This document shows positions 1 through 12,270 of a DNA stretch of 64,000 nt, one piece after another. The stretch's first letter is position 1, and each line of letters opens with the position of its first letter. The DNA comes from Typhlomys cinereus (taxonomy: Eukaryota > Chordata > Mammalia > Rodentia > Platacanthomyidae), in NCBI GenBank assembly GCA_023101885.1, contig JALPQD010000357.1:1649038-1713037 (forward strand). The letters run 5' to 3'. A program made the translations under genes and the position numbers. Under the pieces are notes generated by a model that made no database searches, was not told the DNA's origin, and saw only the letters and a list, made by a program, of their open reading frames with translations.

Positions 1-419
1 CCCATTCAAATGCCCGCCCCCCACCCACCTGCTGGGATTCATTTTGCCTTCCTTGTTTGCTTTGCTTTTGTTTGCTTTTGGTTTTTCTCCATCAGCACAT
101 CTTTATTCAGAGCATTTTGGAAGTTGTTTTTTTTTTTTTCCTAGCTTGGTTTGATTGATCAAGTTTTTATTGTGATGTTATGGGGTGATTGATTGCCTGC
201 CAAGAACCAAAGCTCCAGACATACATACCAATGTAAAAGCCAATTTAAACTCTAGCTAGAAGACCCAGCTCTCTGGTCAAAAAAAAAAAAAATCATGAGC
301 TAGAAGTGCCAAAAGACAGGTTACACACATTATACACACCTCTTGTTTAAACAGAAGGAAAAAAAAAAGGGAGGGGGGAGCCCTGTCTTGTCAATGATCT
401 ACCTAAAGAATGTGACAGT
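1..419. other. Intergenic start of window, no gene seen
   Basis: No supportable reading frame or RNA gene. The stretch has short homopolymer runs (T run near 127-139, A runs near 280-292 and 358-368) of the kind left by old retroelement tails. No family is assigned. Confidence 0.5.
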
Positions 420-617
420 GGGCTGGAGAGGTGGCTCAGGGATTAAGCCTCCGCCTTGCAGGCGGAAGGTCCTGAGTTCGGATCCCAGATCCCACGTATA
501 GACGCCAGGCGGAAGCGGGGGCGGCCTGCGTTTCTGGTCCTGGTAGGGCGGAGCCTGTGAATCCCGGGACAGAAGGAGGTGGAGGCGTCCATGGTGGTTC
601 GCGAATTCGTCCGTGGT

Positions 618-668
<51 letters not shown>

Positions 669-750
669 GTGCGTGCGCACATACACACGCATATGCACAC
701 AGTTGAATAAATAATAATAATAATAAAAAAAAAATTAAAAAAAAAAAAAG
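420..750 (+). repeat. tRNA/ID-headed SINE, subfamily S1, with (CA)n tail
   Basis: The head begins GGCTGGAGAGGTGGCTCAGG, which includes a pol III A-box-like stretch. It is followed by a B-box-like GAGTTCGGATCC near 475-486, a GC-rich body, the S1 hallmark GAATTCGTCCGTGGTTCTAC, an (AC)n run and an ATAATAA-rich tail. I use S1 for the copies sharing the EcoRI-containing hallmark. They are very similar to one another, which implies recent amplification. Confidence 0.85.
619..667. repeat. (CA)n microsatellite in SINE tail
   Basis: About 23 uninterrupted AC dinucleotides that become CG/TG-interrupted at the 3' side. This is the tail of the S1 SINE, not an independent locus. Confidence 0.9.
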
Positions 751-1054
751 AATGTGACAGTGTCCAGGATGGCGATCTACTCTATTTGCTGAGGAAGGGA
801 AGCAGGAACAAACACTGAGGTAATACGGCACCAGAAGAATTGATGCTTGTGAAGCAGAAGTTTGGGCCTTTTATTCTTCGTGAGCTTTCCCACAGCAACC
901 TCTTATCTCAGTCCCAAAGGAAGGGGCGGGGGGGGGGGGCTGAGACAGTCTTTCTATGTACAGGCTTTTATTAATATTTTATCTTATTTCGATGGCATGA
1001 CTCATAGATCACTATCACCTTTTTCAAAAATTATGTTATTTTTTTAAAAAAATT

Positions 1055-1316
1055 ATTATTTATTCAATTGTGCGTGTGTGCGTGTATATGTATGTGTGTG
1101 TGTGTAGAACTACGGGTGAATTGGGGAACCACCATGGATGCCTCCACCTCCTCCTTGTTTACTCTGCCCTGGGATTCACAGACTCTGCCCTACCAGACCA
1201 GAAACGCAGGCCGCCCCCGCTTCCTCTGGTGTCTATACATGGGGTCTAGGATCCGAACTCAGGATCTTCCGCCTGCAAGGCAGAGGATTAACCCCTGAGC
1301 CACCTCTTCAGCCCCC
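1055..1316 (-). repeat. SINE S1, minus orientation
   Basis: Reverse complement of S1: a TTATTCAATTG tail, a short GT run, an imperfect copy of the hallmark (GTAGAACTACGGGTGAATTG), the body, and a head ending CCACCTCTTCAGCCCC. It is somewhat more diverged than the copy at 420. Confidence 0.8.
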
Positions 1317-1332
1317 CAAAATTATGTTACTT

Positions 1333-1480
1333 TGAGTCTGGCGTGGCGGCTCACACCTGCTATCCCAGTACTTGGAGACTGAGGCAGGAGGATTGCCATG
1401 ACCGTAAGGCCAGCCCTGGCTGCAGAGAACCTACTTAGATACATGCATATGCATACATGAATAAGTAAATAAATAAAGCA
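1333..1480 (+). repeat. B1-like (7SL-derived) SINE
   Basis: It shows the B1 pattern GGCGTGGCGGCTCACACCTG, then CCCAGTACTTGGAGACTGAGGCAGGAGGATTG split over 1366-1396, then AGGCCAGCCCTGGCTGC. It is degenerate and followed by an A/T-rich tail with AATAAATAAA. Confidence 0.75.
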
Positions 1481-1487
1481 CCAAAGA

Positions 1488-1670
1488 CGGGCTGGTGAGA
1501 TGGCTCAGGGGGTAAAGGTGTCTTGGTGCAAACTTGACCACCTGTGAGTCTGAGCTCTGATACACTGGAAGGAAAGAAGCCCACTTTCCAAAGTTGCCCT
1601 CTGATGGCCGCGGATATGCTGGGCCTCTCTCTCTCTTGTCTCTCTCTCTGTATGAATAAATATTCAACAT
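1488..1670 (+). repeat. B2-like SINE
   Basis: The head GGGCTGGTGAGATGGCTCAG is followed by GGAAGGAAAGAAGCCCACTT and a TTGCCCTCTGA motif, then a CT-rich stretch and an AATAAATA tail. This matches the layout of rodent B2 (tRNA-derived head, GTCCTCTGACC-type body). Assignment is from memory of the consensus. Confidence 0.6.
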
Positions 1671-2139
1671 GCCAGTTCAGTGGTGTTGGTATGTTAAAAG
1701 CTGCCAACCATCATCACGGTCAAGCTTATTTTCCTCCACTCTGTGAAAATTCATACTCTCAGTTTTGTTTCATTTCTGGGGTTCTCCCCACCCCCTCCTC
1801 CACCGTTTTAAATCAGGCCTGTAGCCCAGGCTGGCCTCCGAATTCCCTAGTAGCCAAGGGCAACTTTGAACTTCTGATTGATTCTCAGCCTCCTTTGCTG
1901 GCCTCACTAAAGACGAGGGCTACCACAGCTGGTTTACGGTGCTGGAGATGTAGCCCACCAGGACCCCTTGCACGCTGAGCCAGCACTCTGCCAACTGAAC
2001 CACATCTCTAGCCTCACTCTTACCCCTCACATCCCCCTTCTCCGCTTTCCCTTAGCGCCCGCTAACTACTTCATTTTCCTGGATTTCCTATTGTGGACAT
2101 TTCATGTGTGTGAAATCTTGCAACATGTGGTGTGCCAGT

Positions 2140-2528
2140 GAGATATGTTGAGCATCGAGGGCTGAATTCTGGGCACGTCTATGAAGAATTAATAGTTAGG
2201 ACAAGCTCTCAGCAAACCTACAGGAGATTATCTGACTGATGTGGGAAAACCCGGCCTATAGCGGGTGGGGGAAGTGGGCAAGATAGAGCTGGTTCAGGAA
2301 GCTGGTATACTTTGGGCATTCTTGGACAGGCTCACAGATTGGCAGGTGAGGAGGTTTGTCTCTCTCTCAGCAATCCCTTTGGATATGGGTGCCAGTTCCC
2401 TCAGTTCCTGGTGTTGGTATGAGCTCTCCCGCCAAACTGGACTGTGAATTGTAGCCAGAAATGTAAGAATTGTAAGAATAAAACCCCTTGCTCCCTTAAG
2501 TGGTTTGGTCATGGATTTATCAGCAACA
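2140..2528 (+). repeat. LTR-like ~400-bp family, copy A
   Basis: This belongs to a family seen about ten times in the window. Diagnostic blocks are an ATTAATAGTTAGGACAAGC-type start, GCAGGAGATTGTCTAATTGA-type, CCTGGTGTTGGTATGAGCTC, an AATAAAACCCCTT signal and TTTATCAGCAACATG at the 3' end. The polyadenylation-like signal close to the end and the GTCAACTTGAC start of full copies suggest a MaLR-type LTR, which is an inference. Confidence 0.65.
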
Positions 2529-2762
2529 TGTGGCCTCTCGTGACAGGCTCCTTGCTCTCAGCGTCTTTCCAAGGCTCATTCTCACAGTGTGCATCAGTTC
2601 GCATAGTTTCTGTTGTTTAATTTGTATGTGTATGTGGGGAGATGTGCGTGTGTGTGCATGTGTGTGTGTGCATGTGCATATATGTGCTTGATATGGAAGG
2701 CAGAGTCCATGTTAAGAATCATCCTCAATTGCTCTCCCATCGTATTTCTTTTTTTAAACTTT

Positions 2763-2794
2763 TTTCTTAAACCTTATTTAGTGTGTGTGTGTGT

Positions 2795-2844
<50 letters not shown>

Positions 2845-3056
2845 AGGGGGGGGCACTGTGTGTCCCTTTGGAGGACTAAAGATGACTTCCGGAATCATCC
2901 TGGATTGCTTCTACCTCCTTCTTGCTTCGCTCCAGGCTTTCCCACTAGGCCTCTGCTATTTCTGCCTGACGATTTTGCATGGAACCTGGGATCCAAACTC
3001 AGGACCTTCTGCTTGCAGAGTCAGAGTCTTAATCTCTGAGCCATCGCTCCAACCTC
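2763..3056 (-). repeat. tRNA/ID-headed SINE, subfamily S2, minus orientation
   Basis: S2 lacks the EcoRI hallmark. It has AATCATCCTGGATTGCTTCT (minus view of the body), a GT run at 2779-2841, and a head ending TCTGAGCCATCGCTCC. S2 copies are more diverged from one another than S1 copies, so S2 is probably the older subfamily. Confidence 0.8.
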
Positions 3057-3059
3057 CAT

Positions 3060-3540
3060 CTTAGTTCTTAAATCAAGATCTGTCAATCAAACCCAGAGGT
3101 CATCAAGATGGCTAATCTGCCAGCCAATTTGCTCTGGCGTCCAGTCTCCTCCTGCATCCATATGTGCTCCAGGGATCCGCAATCCGGTCCTCATGCTTAT
3201 GAGATGATGTAACCACTGAGCCATCTGACAAAGCCGGTCACACAGTTTGCATGCACAGATGATATTCCAGTGTGATGACGGTCATAAATTTGTAAAAAGC
3301 TGTTAAAGATGAGATGAAGTGGAAGGTGAGCTTTATGAGGAGAGCTGTTAGCCTCAGGTCATAGACAGCCAGGATTGGGTGCAAAGGAAGAGAGCCTTGG
3401 GTTCCAGAAAAGTTTCTTTCTTTTTTTTTTTTTTTAAATGTGTAACTATGTGTAGAATTAACTGCTTAACATCACATTTTTAAAGAACAAAGCAACAAGG
3501 AAAATTTAACAATGAGGGGCCACCCATAGGTCGCCCTAAT
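3060..3540. other. Intergenic, SINE remnant and T run
   Basis: No gene seen. 3120-3240 looks like the decayed minus-strand 3' half of a B2/ID-type SINE (ends CACTGAGCCATCTGACAAAG). A T run lies at 3420-3435. Confidence 0.4.
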
Positions 3541-3744
3541 TACACCTCTGCAGTTACCCCTACTCTTTGGGGACTGGAGCTATGTCCCAATACCCGATCT
3601 GTCATCTCTGCACCCTGCAGCCATGGCGGGGTCCCCACGGGCAGAACATTCACCGTCGCTCCCCAAGGGCCACCTGCTTTGTCTGTGGTCCATGCGAGGA
3701 GGAAGGGCCAGGAGACGCCGCCCCCCTGCGCCGCCCAGCACGTG

Positions 3745-4860
<1,116 letters not shown>

Positions 4861-4861
4861 T

Positions 4862-5151
4862 CTTTTTTTTTTAAATTTTTTGAATTTTTATTCAATTGTG
4901 TGTGTGTGCGTATGTATGTGCGTGCGCATGTGTGTGTGTGTAGAACCATGGACTAATTCGGGAACCACCATGGACGCCTCCACCTCCTTCTTGTTTCTCT
5001 GCCCCGGGATTCACAGGCTCCGCCCTACCAGGACCAGAAGCGCAGGCCGCCCCGCTTCCGCCTGGTGTCTGTACGTGGGATCTGAGATCGGAACTCAGGA
5101 CCTTCCACCTGCAAGGCAGAGGCTTAACCCCTGAGCTACCTCTCCAGCCCC
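4862..5151 (-). repeat. SINE S1, minus orientation
   Basis: Complete S1: a TTTTATTCAATTGTG tail, an imperfect GT run, AACCATGGACTAATTCGGGA at the hallmark position, the body and CTACCTCTCCAGCCCC at the head. Both flanks carry a TTTTCTGTTTCTT-like sequence (near 4851-4863 and 5152-5164), which looks like the target-site duplication. Confidence 0.85.
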
Positions 5152-5334
5152 TGTTTTCTGTTTCTTAACCAATATGTAAAGTCAGTCCCATGACAGGAAA
5201 AAAAAAAGCCCAAACATTATATATACGATGTTTCAGTCACCCCCTTCTCTAAGTGACCTCTCATTCTCTTTGGTTACACATTTACCAACATACACAGGCC
5301 AATGTGCTCACATACATTATTTAATGTACTTCAA

Positions 5335-5830
5335 TCTATATGACTTTTATTTGTATATATGTGTGTACGTGCGTGTGCATGTGTGTTGTGTATGTGTACA
5401 AAAGGGCACGTGAGCATGTTGTGCCTGTGGAAACCCAAGGGAGGCATCAGGAGTCGTCCAGGATTGCTCTGCTTCCTTATTACTTCGTTCTGGGGTTTCC
5501 CAGGCTCCACCTTTCAGGACTGGCATTATAGGCCGCCGACATTTCCACCTGACATTTTTTTTTAAATATAACCTTATAATTCTCTGAATTTCTTGGGTAT
5601 CAGTAGTGATAACTACATTTTCATTTCTAATTTTTTTCCTTGACTTTGGTTTATTTATTTTTAACATTTTTTATTATTATTTCTGCTCATACAAACTTAG
5701 TAGGTACACTGGTTCCCTCCCTCCCTCCTCCCCCCCCACCTGACATTTTTATGTGGGATCTAGGGATGAAAACGCAGGTCCCTTTGCTTGAGAGGCAGAG
5801 ACTTTCTAATTACTGAGCTGTGATTCCCCC
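5335..5830 (-). repeat. SINE S2, minus orientation, split by an insertion
   Basis: The S2 tail and body (5340-5559) and the S2 head (5736-5830) are separated by about 176 bp of unrelated AT-rich sequence. The 15-bp word CCACCTGACATTTTT stands on both sides of the insert. Confidence 0.75.
5560..5735 (-). mobile_element. Truncated retroelement inserted in a SINE, with target-site duplication
   Basis: The insert is flanked by perfect 15-bp direct repeats (5545-5559 and 5736-5750), the mark of target-primed reverse transcription. A poly-T stretch on the left side gives minus orientation. The right part (TCATACAAACTTAGTAGGTA, then CCTCC repeats) resembles 37340-37560 in this window, so both probably derive from the same LINE 3' end. 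No coding capacity. Confidence 0.65.
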
Positions 5831-5879
5831 ATTCTCCACACACACACACCTGTATATCACATTCTGCATGTCAGAAACA

Positions 5880-6110
5880 CAGTGAAGCCAGACCCGGTCG
5901 CACAGACCCGGAACCCCAGGATTTCAAGTTCAAGGCCAGCCCGATCCACCAAATGAGATCTGTCTCATGAAAACAAGGTGTGTAGTGCAACTCGGGGGTG
6001 GAGTGCTTGTGTGTGAGGCCTTGATGAAGCCCTGAGTTTGAGTATCAATTCTGGAGAAAAGAAAGGGAAAGGGAAAGGGAAAGAGAAAGGGAAAGGGAAA
6101 GAGAAATGAA
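5880..6110 (+). repeat. B1-like SINE followed by GGGAAA-rich tail
   Basis: AGACCCGGTCGCACAGACCC and TTCAAGTTCAAGGCCAGCC give the B1 outline. The tail becomes a purine run of GGGAAAGGGAAAGAGAAAG repeats at 6058-6108. Confidence 0.55.
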
Positions 6111-6937
6111 GGAAACAAGCACGGAGATTCCTTGTAACCATGGCCCGTTGTTGATAGATCACGTTGCTACAATCACTTGCCTATTGGTGAGCATATGAAA
6201 CTTGTTCCCAAGTGCATTCCTCTTACAAGTGTCATTGCTGGAAGGTTTTGGCCAGCGTTCACGCACGCAATCCCTCCAACTGCTTTGATCCATCGTCTCC
6301 TTGCCAAAGTGACTTTCTAGACACGCTGATAGCAGAGTGGGAACAGCTTGTGTTTCAGTAGATCGGGCCTCCAATTGTTAGACTGTTCAATCAATTTCTT
6401 TTTGTCAAGGAATACCTTCATTGTGAAGAAGAAGAAGGGAAAAAAACCCATGAACACAAGAACTTATAGGAAGCACAGATATACAAAAGAAAATATTCAG
6501 AAACAAGTCTGAAAATGGTTATGCACACATGCCTGAAATTCCAGTCCTCAGCTGGCCAAGGCTGCACAGCAAGACCCCGCTTCTGACATCCACAAGTGCA
6601 TGCGTGTCTAATATAATATTGTATTCCAAAGGATTGAATGTGAACTTCTTAACATATGTTGAACTTTTTAATTTATTGTACATATTCATAGAATATCATG
6701 CGGTCATTACATATGCACATTAAGATAATAACCAACAAAGTGGTCACCCAAGCTGATTAACCTTTCTAGCACCTCGCATACATACTCATCTGCATTTTTC
6801 TATCGTGGACATTTCATGTGAATGGAATCGTGTAATATGTGTTTCCCAACAGGTCTTTTGTGGTTTGTGTGTAGTAAGCTTTGCTTTTTCATAGATGCTT
6901 AATTTATTATTAGAGAGACTAAGAGAGAAAAAGGGGG
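6110..6937. other. Intergenic, no gene
   Basis: AT-rich DNA without a supportable frame. 6515-6620 looks like a decayed B1 (CCTGAAATTCCAGTCCTCAG). 6740-6900 resembles 2040-2130 (CATTTCATGTGTGTGAAATC-like), so a second old repeat family is probably shared by both sites. Confidence 0.4.
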
Positions 6938-7143
6938 GGCTGAAGAGGTGGCTCAGGGGTTAAGCCTCTGTCTTGCAGGTGGAAGGTCCTGGGTTCGGAT
7001 CCTAGACCCCATGTATAGACGCCGGGCGGAAGCGGGGGCGGCCTGCGTTTCTGGTCCTGGTAGGGCGGAGCCTGTGAATCCAGGGCAGAGTAACAAGGAG
7101 GAGGTGGAGGCGGTCCATGGTGGTTCCCGAATTCGTCCATGGT

Positions 7144-7191
<48 letters not shown>

Positions 7192-7213
7192 TGAATAAAA
7201 AAGGTTAAAAAGA
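6938..7213 (+). repeat. SINE S1 with (CA)n tail
   Basis: Full-length S1: GGCTGAAGAGGTGGCTCAGG head, GGGTTCGGATCCTAG B box, AATTCGTCCATGGTTCTAC hallmark, (AC)n at 7147-7189, AATTGAATAAAAAAGG tail. Confidence 0.85.
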
Positions 7214-7289
7214 AAAAGGGAACAGGTGTGTGTGAAAGTCAGAGGGCGACTTTTGTTCATGGTTCTGTCTCTTGGGTAAAAACTTGCAG

Positions 7290-7502
7290 AACTTGAGACT
7301 GCCTCACAAGCAAAAGGACGAGTTTGGATCCCCAGATCCCATGTAAAATGCTGGGCAGAAATGGCGGGAGTATGTAATTCCAGCCCTGGAAGGCAGAGCC
7401 TGGGAAAGCCTAGAGCAAAATAACAAGGAAGTAGGGCAATCCAGGATGATTCCTGATGTCATCCTTGGGTCTCCACAGGTACACACACTCAGGTGCCCTA
7501 TT

Positions 7503-7556
<54 letters not shown>

Positions 7557-7585
7557 ACCAATGACAACAACCCACAAATAAAACT
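7290..7585 (+). repeat. SINE S2 with (AC)n tail
   Basis: Head partly eroded. GAGTTTGGATCCCCAGATCC, CAATCCAGGATGATTCCTG and an (AC)n run at 7505-7551 identify S2. Confidence 0.75.
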
Positions 7586-7975
7586 GTTTCCGGGAAGAAC
7601 GCTTCCCTTGTCACGTTCTGATGACGTATGGATCCTGTGATTTTCCCACAGCTCTACCTTCTCTCTCTGCTCCCACCCTACGGCAGACACCCCCATACCT
7701 ACTGGCCCTCAATTCACAAGTCCTAGGTGTGAAGAAGCTGCTCCCATCCTTTGAGTACTCCCCTCTGCCAGCATTTTGGCCCCTGGTTTCCTTCCTGCTA
7801 TACAACTCGTAGATCTTCCACCCTGGGGGGAGGCAGGAAGATTCAGGAAGTAAGCAAAGAGTCTGTAAGGCTGGAAGTCCATGACGCTTACAAGGCTCAG
7901 GAAGAACCTGAAAGTTACAAGGTTCACCAGGCCCCTGGCCAAGGTTGTATAAGCAGAAAGGGGGCAGGAGATGCT

Positions 7976-8060
7976 CTTCCTTCCTTCCTTCCTTCCTTCC
8001 TTCCTTCCTTCCTTCCTTCCTTCCTTCCTTCCTTCCTTCCTTCCTTCCTTCCTTCCTTCC
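7976..8060. repeat. (TTCC)n tetranucleotide microsatellite
   Basis: About 21 near-perfect TTCC units sit immediately upstream of an S1 SINE in minus orientation. Open frames reading PSFLPSFL or KEGRKEGR through it are artefacts of the repeat. Confidence 0.95.
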
Positions 8061-8075
8061 TTTCTTATTCAATCT

Positions 8076-8349
8076 TTCTTTCCTTCTTTTTTATTCAATT
8101 TTGCGTGTGTCCGTATGTGTGTGTGATGTGTGTATAGAACCACGGGCGAATTCGGGAACCACCATGGATGCCTCCACCTCCTCCTTGTTTACTCTGCCCC
8201 GGGATTCACAGGCTCCGCCCTACCAGGACCAGAAACGCAGGCCACCCCCGCTTCCACCTGGCATCTCTATAGGGGGGGTCTAGGATCTGAACTCAGGACC
8301 TTCCGCCTGCAAGGCAGAGGCTTAACCCCTGAGCCACCTCTCCAGCCCC
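8076..8349 (-). repeat. SINE S1, minus orientation
   Basis: TTTATTCAATTTTGCGTGTG tail, AGAACCACGGGCGAATTCGG hallmark, full body, CACCTCTCCAGCCCC head. Confidence 0.85.
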
Positions 8350-8700
8350 TGGACCAGCTTTCGAGTTTATCTTACTTGGAGTTTACTGAGGTTCCTGGAT
8401 GTATGTATCAATATTTTTCACCGAATTTGGAAACTTTGGATTTTACATCTGTATTTTTTTTCTTCCTCCTGATGTTTTACTTCTTCTCATACCCCCATTG
8501 GGTTAATTTGAGGTCTCTAAGACTTTGTTCTTTTTCTTTCCTTTCCTTAGACTACATCAATTCATTGATCCTTTTTCCTGCCAGATCAAATTTTCTGTAC
8601 AAATACATCGAGTGAATTTTTCGTGTATTTTTGTTGATTTCATGAGGAAAATGGGTTTACAGAGATCCTTACCCCACCATTCCAGAAGTTTCTACCTTTG
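8350..8700 (-). repeat. Old LINE-1-derived fragment (tentative)
   Basis: The sequence around TTGGAGTTTACTGAGGTTCC and TTTTTCACCGAATTTGG matches my recollection of an ancient L1 segment that commonly appears in this orientation. No coding frame survives. Assignment from memory. Confidence 0.4.
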
Positions 8701-9700
8701 CTGAAAGTCTGTTTCAAATATCGGTGGTTGTCTGAAACACCAGCTGACTTTCTGTCTGTTTTGTGGTGCTGGGAGTCCAATTTAGGGCCTTGTGCATGCT
8801 AGGCAAACTCTACCACTGAGCTGCTCCCCTGAGCTCTAGAGGACTCTTGTCCATGTGGTAACTGGGTAGGGATTCTCTAGAAACAAGACCTAAAGTATTG
8901 AGAGAGAGAGAGAGACATAGGTAATGAACTAAAATTATTTTAGGACTTGTATAGTCTTTTCAGATGGGGGTGGGTTAGGGACCCTCGATAAAACCTGGTG
9001 GCCTGCCCCTGTTGCCTGACTAACTGTGCTTTGGGCTCTTTTCCCTGGCAGACATGCTGTTTCGAGTACTTCTCATTTAGAAGATGTATATTCATGATCT
9101 CTACCACTTATCTACAAGAGAACTTATTTTCACTTTATAGATGAAGAAATTGAGGATCCATCAGTGTAATAGTAGCAAGTCTGTTATAGGAGGAACAAAT
9201 CACTGCTAAAGCATCAAATGGAGGACATTTACGTCTGGTACTGTAAAGCTGGCCAAAAGTCTGCAGTTGGAGAAGTTACACACTCTAGTGGAGTGTGGAG
9301 GTCGTCAAGGCCTAAGCCTGCTCTCTAGAGAATTGATGTGTCAGCATCTGTAACAGACAGTTGTTAGGCAGATTCCTCCCTCTCGTAGTGGAGTTTGCCT
9401 CTTGTCTTTAGACAATGGGAGGCAGATTCCTCCCTCTGCGAGTTGGGTTTACCTCCTGTCTGTTCTTATTACTTTTGTTCTTCTCAGAACTGGGGAGGCT
9501 AAAACTCCTCCCTGCAGTTTCTTCCCTGTGCATTTGAGACCATTAGATATATGAATACGTGGATCACAAGATTATGCACAAATCACAATAACCAAGACAT
9601 TCACTGTCCATTATCTTTTAGCAACTAAGTGTCACTCCTGCTTTTAACTCTACCTGGAGACATCATGTCTGGTCCCACACAGCAAGTAGTTGTCCTTCTG
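8700..9700. other. Intergenic, mixed old repeats
   Basis: 8765-8835 is a decayed minus-strand ID-type head (CTAGGCAAACTCTACCACTG). 9360-9480 carries two copies of an AGGCAGATTCCTCCCTCT word about 60 bp apart, a short local duplication. No gene seen. Confidence 0.4.
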
Positions 9701-10520
9701 CCTTTTTCTTGCTAGCCAAGAATGTGTACATTTAACATAATCCTGTCAAGAATTTGGCCCTGCTCTTCTTTGATGTTTTCCTATAAATAGGAATGTGTGC
9801 TATAACAAATTTGGCTTAGATGATGGAGGACATCCTAGGCTCCCTCTGACTGATGCCTGACTAATTCCTTCTGCTCCCACTTCTGTTTCCTGAATGCAAG
9901 TCCAGGTTTATGCTGGTTCAGTGGATCCAGGCAGTGGAGAAGCTACTGCTATTGTTCTGCCTAAATGTACTATCAAATTGCCTGTTAAATAACTGCATTC
10001 AAGCCCATAGATTAGTGCTGCTATCTACTTTGGTCAGAGAAGCTTTTTCTTGCAGTGGTCCATCGTGATTATAGAGATTCAAACCTGGTCTAAGGGACTA
10101 AGAATAAATGACTGTTGAATGCTCAGCCACAAATAGGGCATCTATTATATGCCCTCCAAGGCTCAGAGAACATCACAGAGGAAGAGATAGAAATAATGCT
10201 AAGTAGGGAGCAGTGTGGAATGCTGATATCAGGACATGGCATGGCCCTCTCTGAAGATTCATACACAGTTAATGGATGGTAGAGGGGGAGAGACTTTCTT
10301 CAGTGGTGTAGTCACTGGTAAGGCGTGCAAATAGTCATAATGAAACTCACTGGGTCATCAAAAGAAAAAAAAGTGAAAGTAGAAGGGGTGCTAGTTGGGA
10401 AGAGGAAGGGGAATCATCAGGAATAGGAGATGATCAAGAGAGGGTAATGGGATGTGTATGAATATAAGCAAAATACAGTGTATTATGAAAATTATGTATG
10501 TCATATGTATACATAATTAT
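9700..10520 (+). repeat. Rodent L1 3' end (Lx-like 3' UTR)
   Basis: GTAGAGGGGGAGAGACTTTC followed by CAGTGGTGTAGTCACTGGTA, then a purine-rich GGTGCTAGTTGGGAAGAGGA section and TATTATGAAAATTATG is the layout of rodent L1 3' untranslated regions. The left boundary is uncertain. No ORF2 remnant is readable here. Confidence 0.6.
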
Positions 10521-10523
10521 ATA

Positions 10524-10902
10524 TGTGATAGTTAATCCTGGGTGTCAACTTGACCACTCCTGGCATTAACTAAGATCATCTGAGACCACCTGAAGAGATT
10601 ACCTGGATCAATACATTTATAATACAAAGACCAGCTCTGGATCTGATTGGAACCTCCTAGTAGCAGACCAGATAAAAGGAACCACAGAACAAAAGACTGG
10701 GAAGAAGAGAGACTCTCCAGGAATCCTCTAGACTTCAGTTGTCACTCACTAGCTACTGGATGTCTGTAGTAACGTAGTCTGCCCCTAGCTTCAACCACCA
10801 GCTATATTGCCTCCACCATGAAAGACCGTTTCTCTCCTCTGGAACTGGAAGGTGAATAAGTCTCCCTGTTCCTTTAAGTTGTTTGACTTTGGGTGCTTTC
10901 AC
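10524..10902 (+). repeat. 5' LTR of MaLR-type element
   Basis: Begins TGTGATAGTTAATCC. Compared with the 3' LTR it carries many substitutions, and its end after GGGTGCTTTCAC is replaced by unrelated sequence. Confidence 0.7.
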
Positions 10903-12270
10903 TTATCTTGAAAGCTTACCTGAAGTTAAACTGGAGTGCTTGGCAGAGGAAATTTCAAAGCAATGTAGTCTAGATAATGTGATATGACTATTTTTTAGTT
11001 GTCTTCAGAGTTATGAAAAAGAGCAAGAAATCAGGCAAGAAGAAAAACTGTAAGATTTGATGATGAAAAATGCAATTGCAAACTTAAAGAGTTAAACCAA
11101 GAAGCAGCAGAGGACAAACTGTCAGCTGTTAATGAGATTAGCTCCAGTAGTAAATCAAAGCCTACTCTTGATTTTGATAATAGGAGAGGCCCTAGTTTGA
11201 GGGCAAGATTCTTAGATAAGGCTTCCACCCATAAGAATACAAATCCTTTTGGAAGGAGTGAGCTGAAGGGTGGAGCTCCGAAGCAAGGGGCTGTTTCTCC
11301 CCTAGAGCAACAGCCGAGGAGAAAAAGAGATTTTTCCTGTAGTCAGCACAGAGAAGCTGAATCAGCTGTGATTCCAGGTGGCCAATCTCTAACCCAAGAC
11401 AATAGCAAATCTTGGCAAAGTCATCAGTGTGGTTCTGGTTTTAGAGGCATCAAAGATGCAAGATGGAGAAGGTCACAGATCCTTCCTCCAAGGTTTCAGA
11501 GAATGGTGGAATCCAGGCAGCATGTTGCAGAAAGTCTGCAGATTAGAGGCCCACGAAGGGTAGTTTGTGCTGTGGAGTTAAAGCCTGCCATTGAGAACTA
11601 AAGATGTTAGAGATGCCAGACACAATGTGGGACATCTGCCAAGAACTGTATACCCTGGGAGGAGTCAGCCCAAAAGAGTGATGTGTTCTATGGGCAGCTG
11701 CATTGGGGGGGGGGGGGGAACCAAAGCCTCTTGGAACTAAGATGATTTCAACAATAGGCTCACCTGTTGGACTTGTAGCTACAGGATTTGGAGTTTGTCC
11801 GGCTGGTTTTTGGTCTTGTATGTACCAGTCTTTCCTGGAAATACCCCCATTCGTCCCTTTTGGAATGGGAATATTAATTCTATGCCATTGTGTGTTGGAG
11901 ATATATAACTTGTCTGTTGATTTTATAGGAGGCTTTGGAGTTTAGACATTTGGACAATGTTGGGACTACTGATGTGTCTTTTACAGTTGGACTGAGCATG
12001 GTTTGCATCAAGAAGATATTTATGTTAGGTAATACAATATTATTCTCTAGTTATGTGGTAAAATGTTGTAATACATTATGATATTGTGTTATGGAATACT
12101 AAAGACTAAGCATTTCTCAAGGGACTTTGCTACTTATCTTGAGAAAAATAATATATGTGCTGGTGTACATGGATATGTTAGGTAGAACCATGAATCTTAC
12201 TGTTTTTATATAGAGATTAAGATTGGTCTAAGGAAATATGATTAGGTATCAAGTTGACAAGGGGTGGACT

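Noticed and set aside
420..500. A tRNA gene suggested by A- and B-box-like motifs
   Set aside because: The motifs belong to the head of a tRNA-derived SINE. There is no acceptor-stem pairing or anticodon arm typical of a functional tRNA.
7945..8283. Frames across (TTCC)n and the adjacent SINE
   Set aside because: Repeat-derived; composed of PSFLPSFL-type units followed by SINE sequence.
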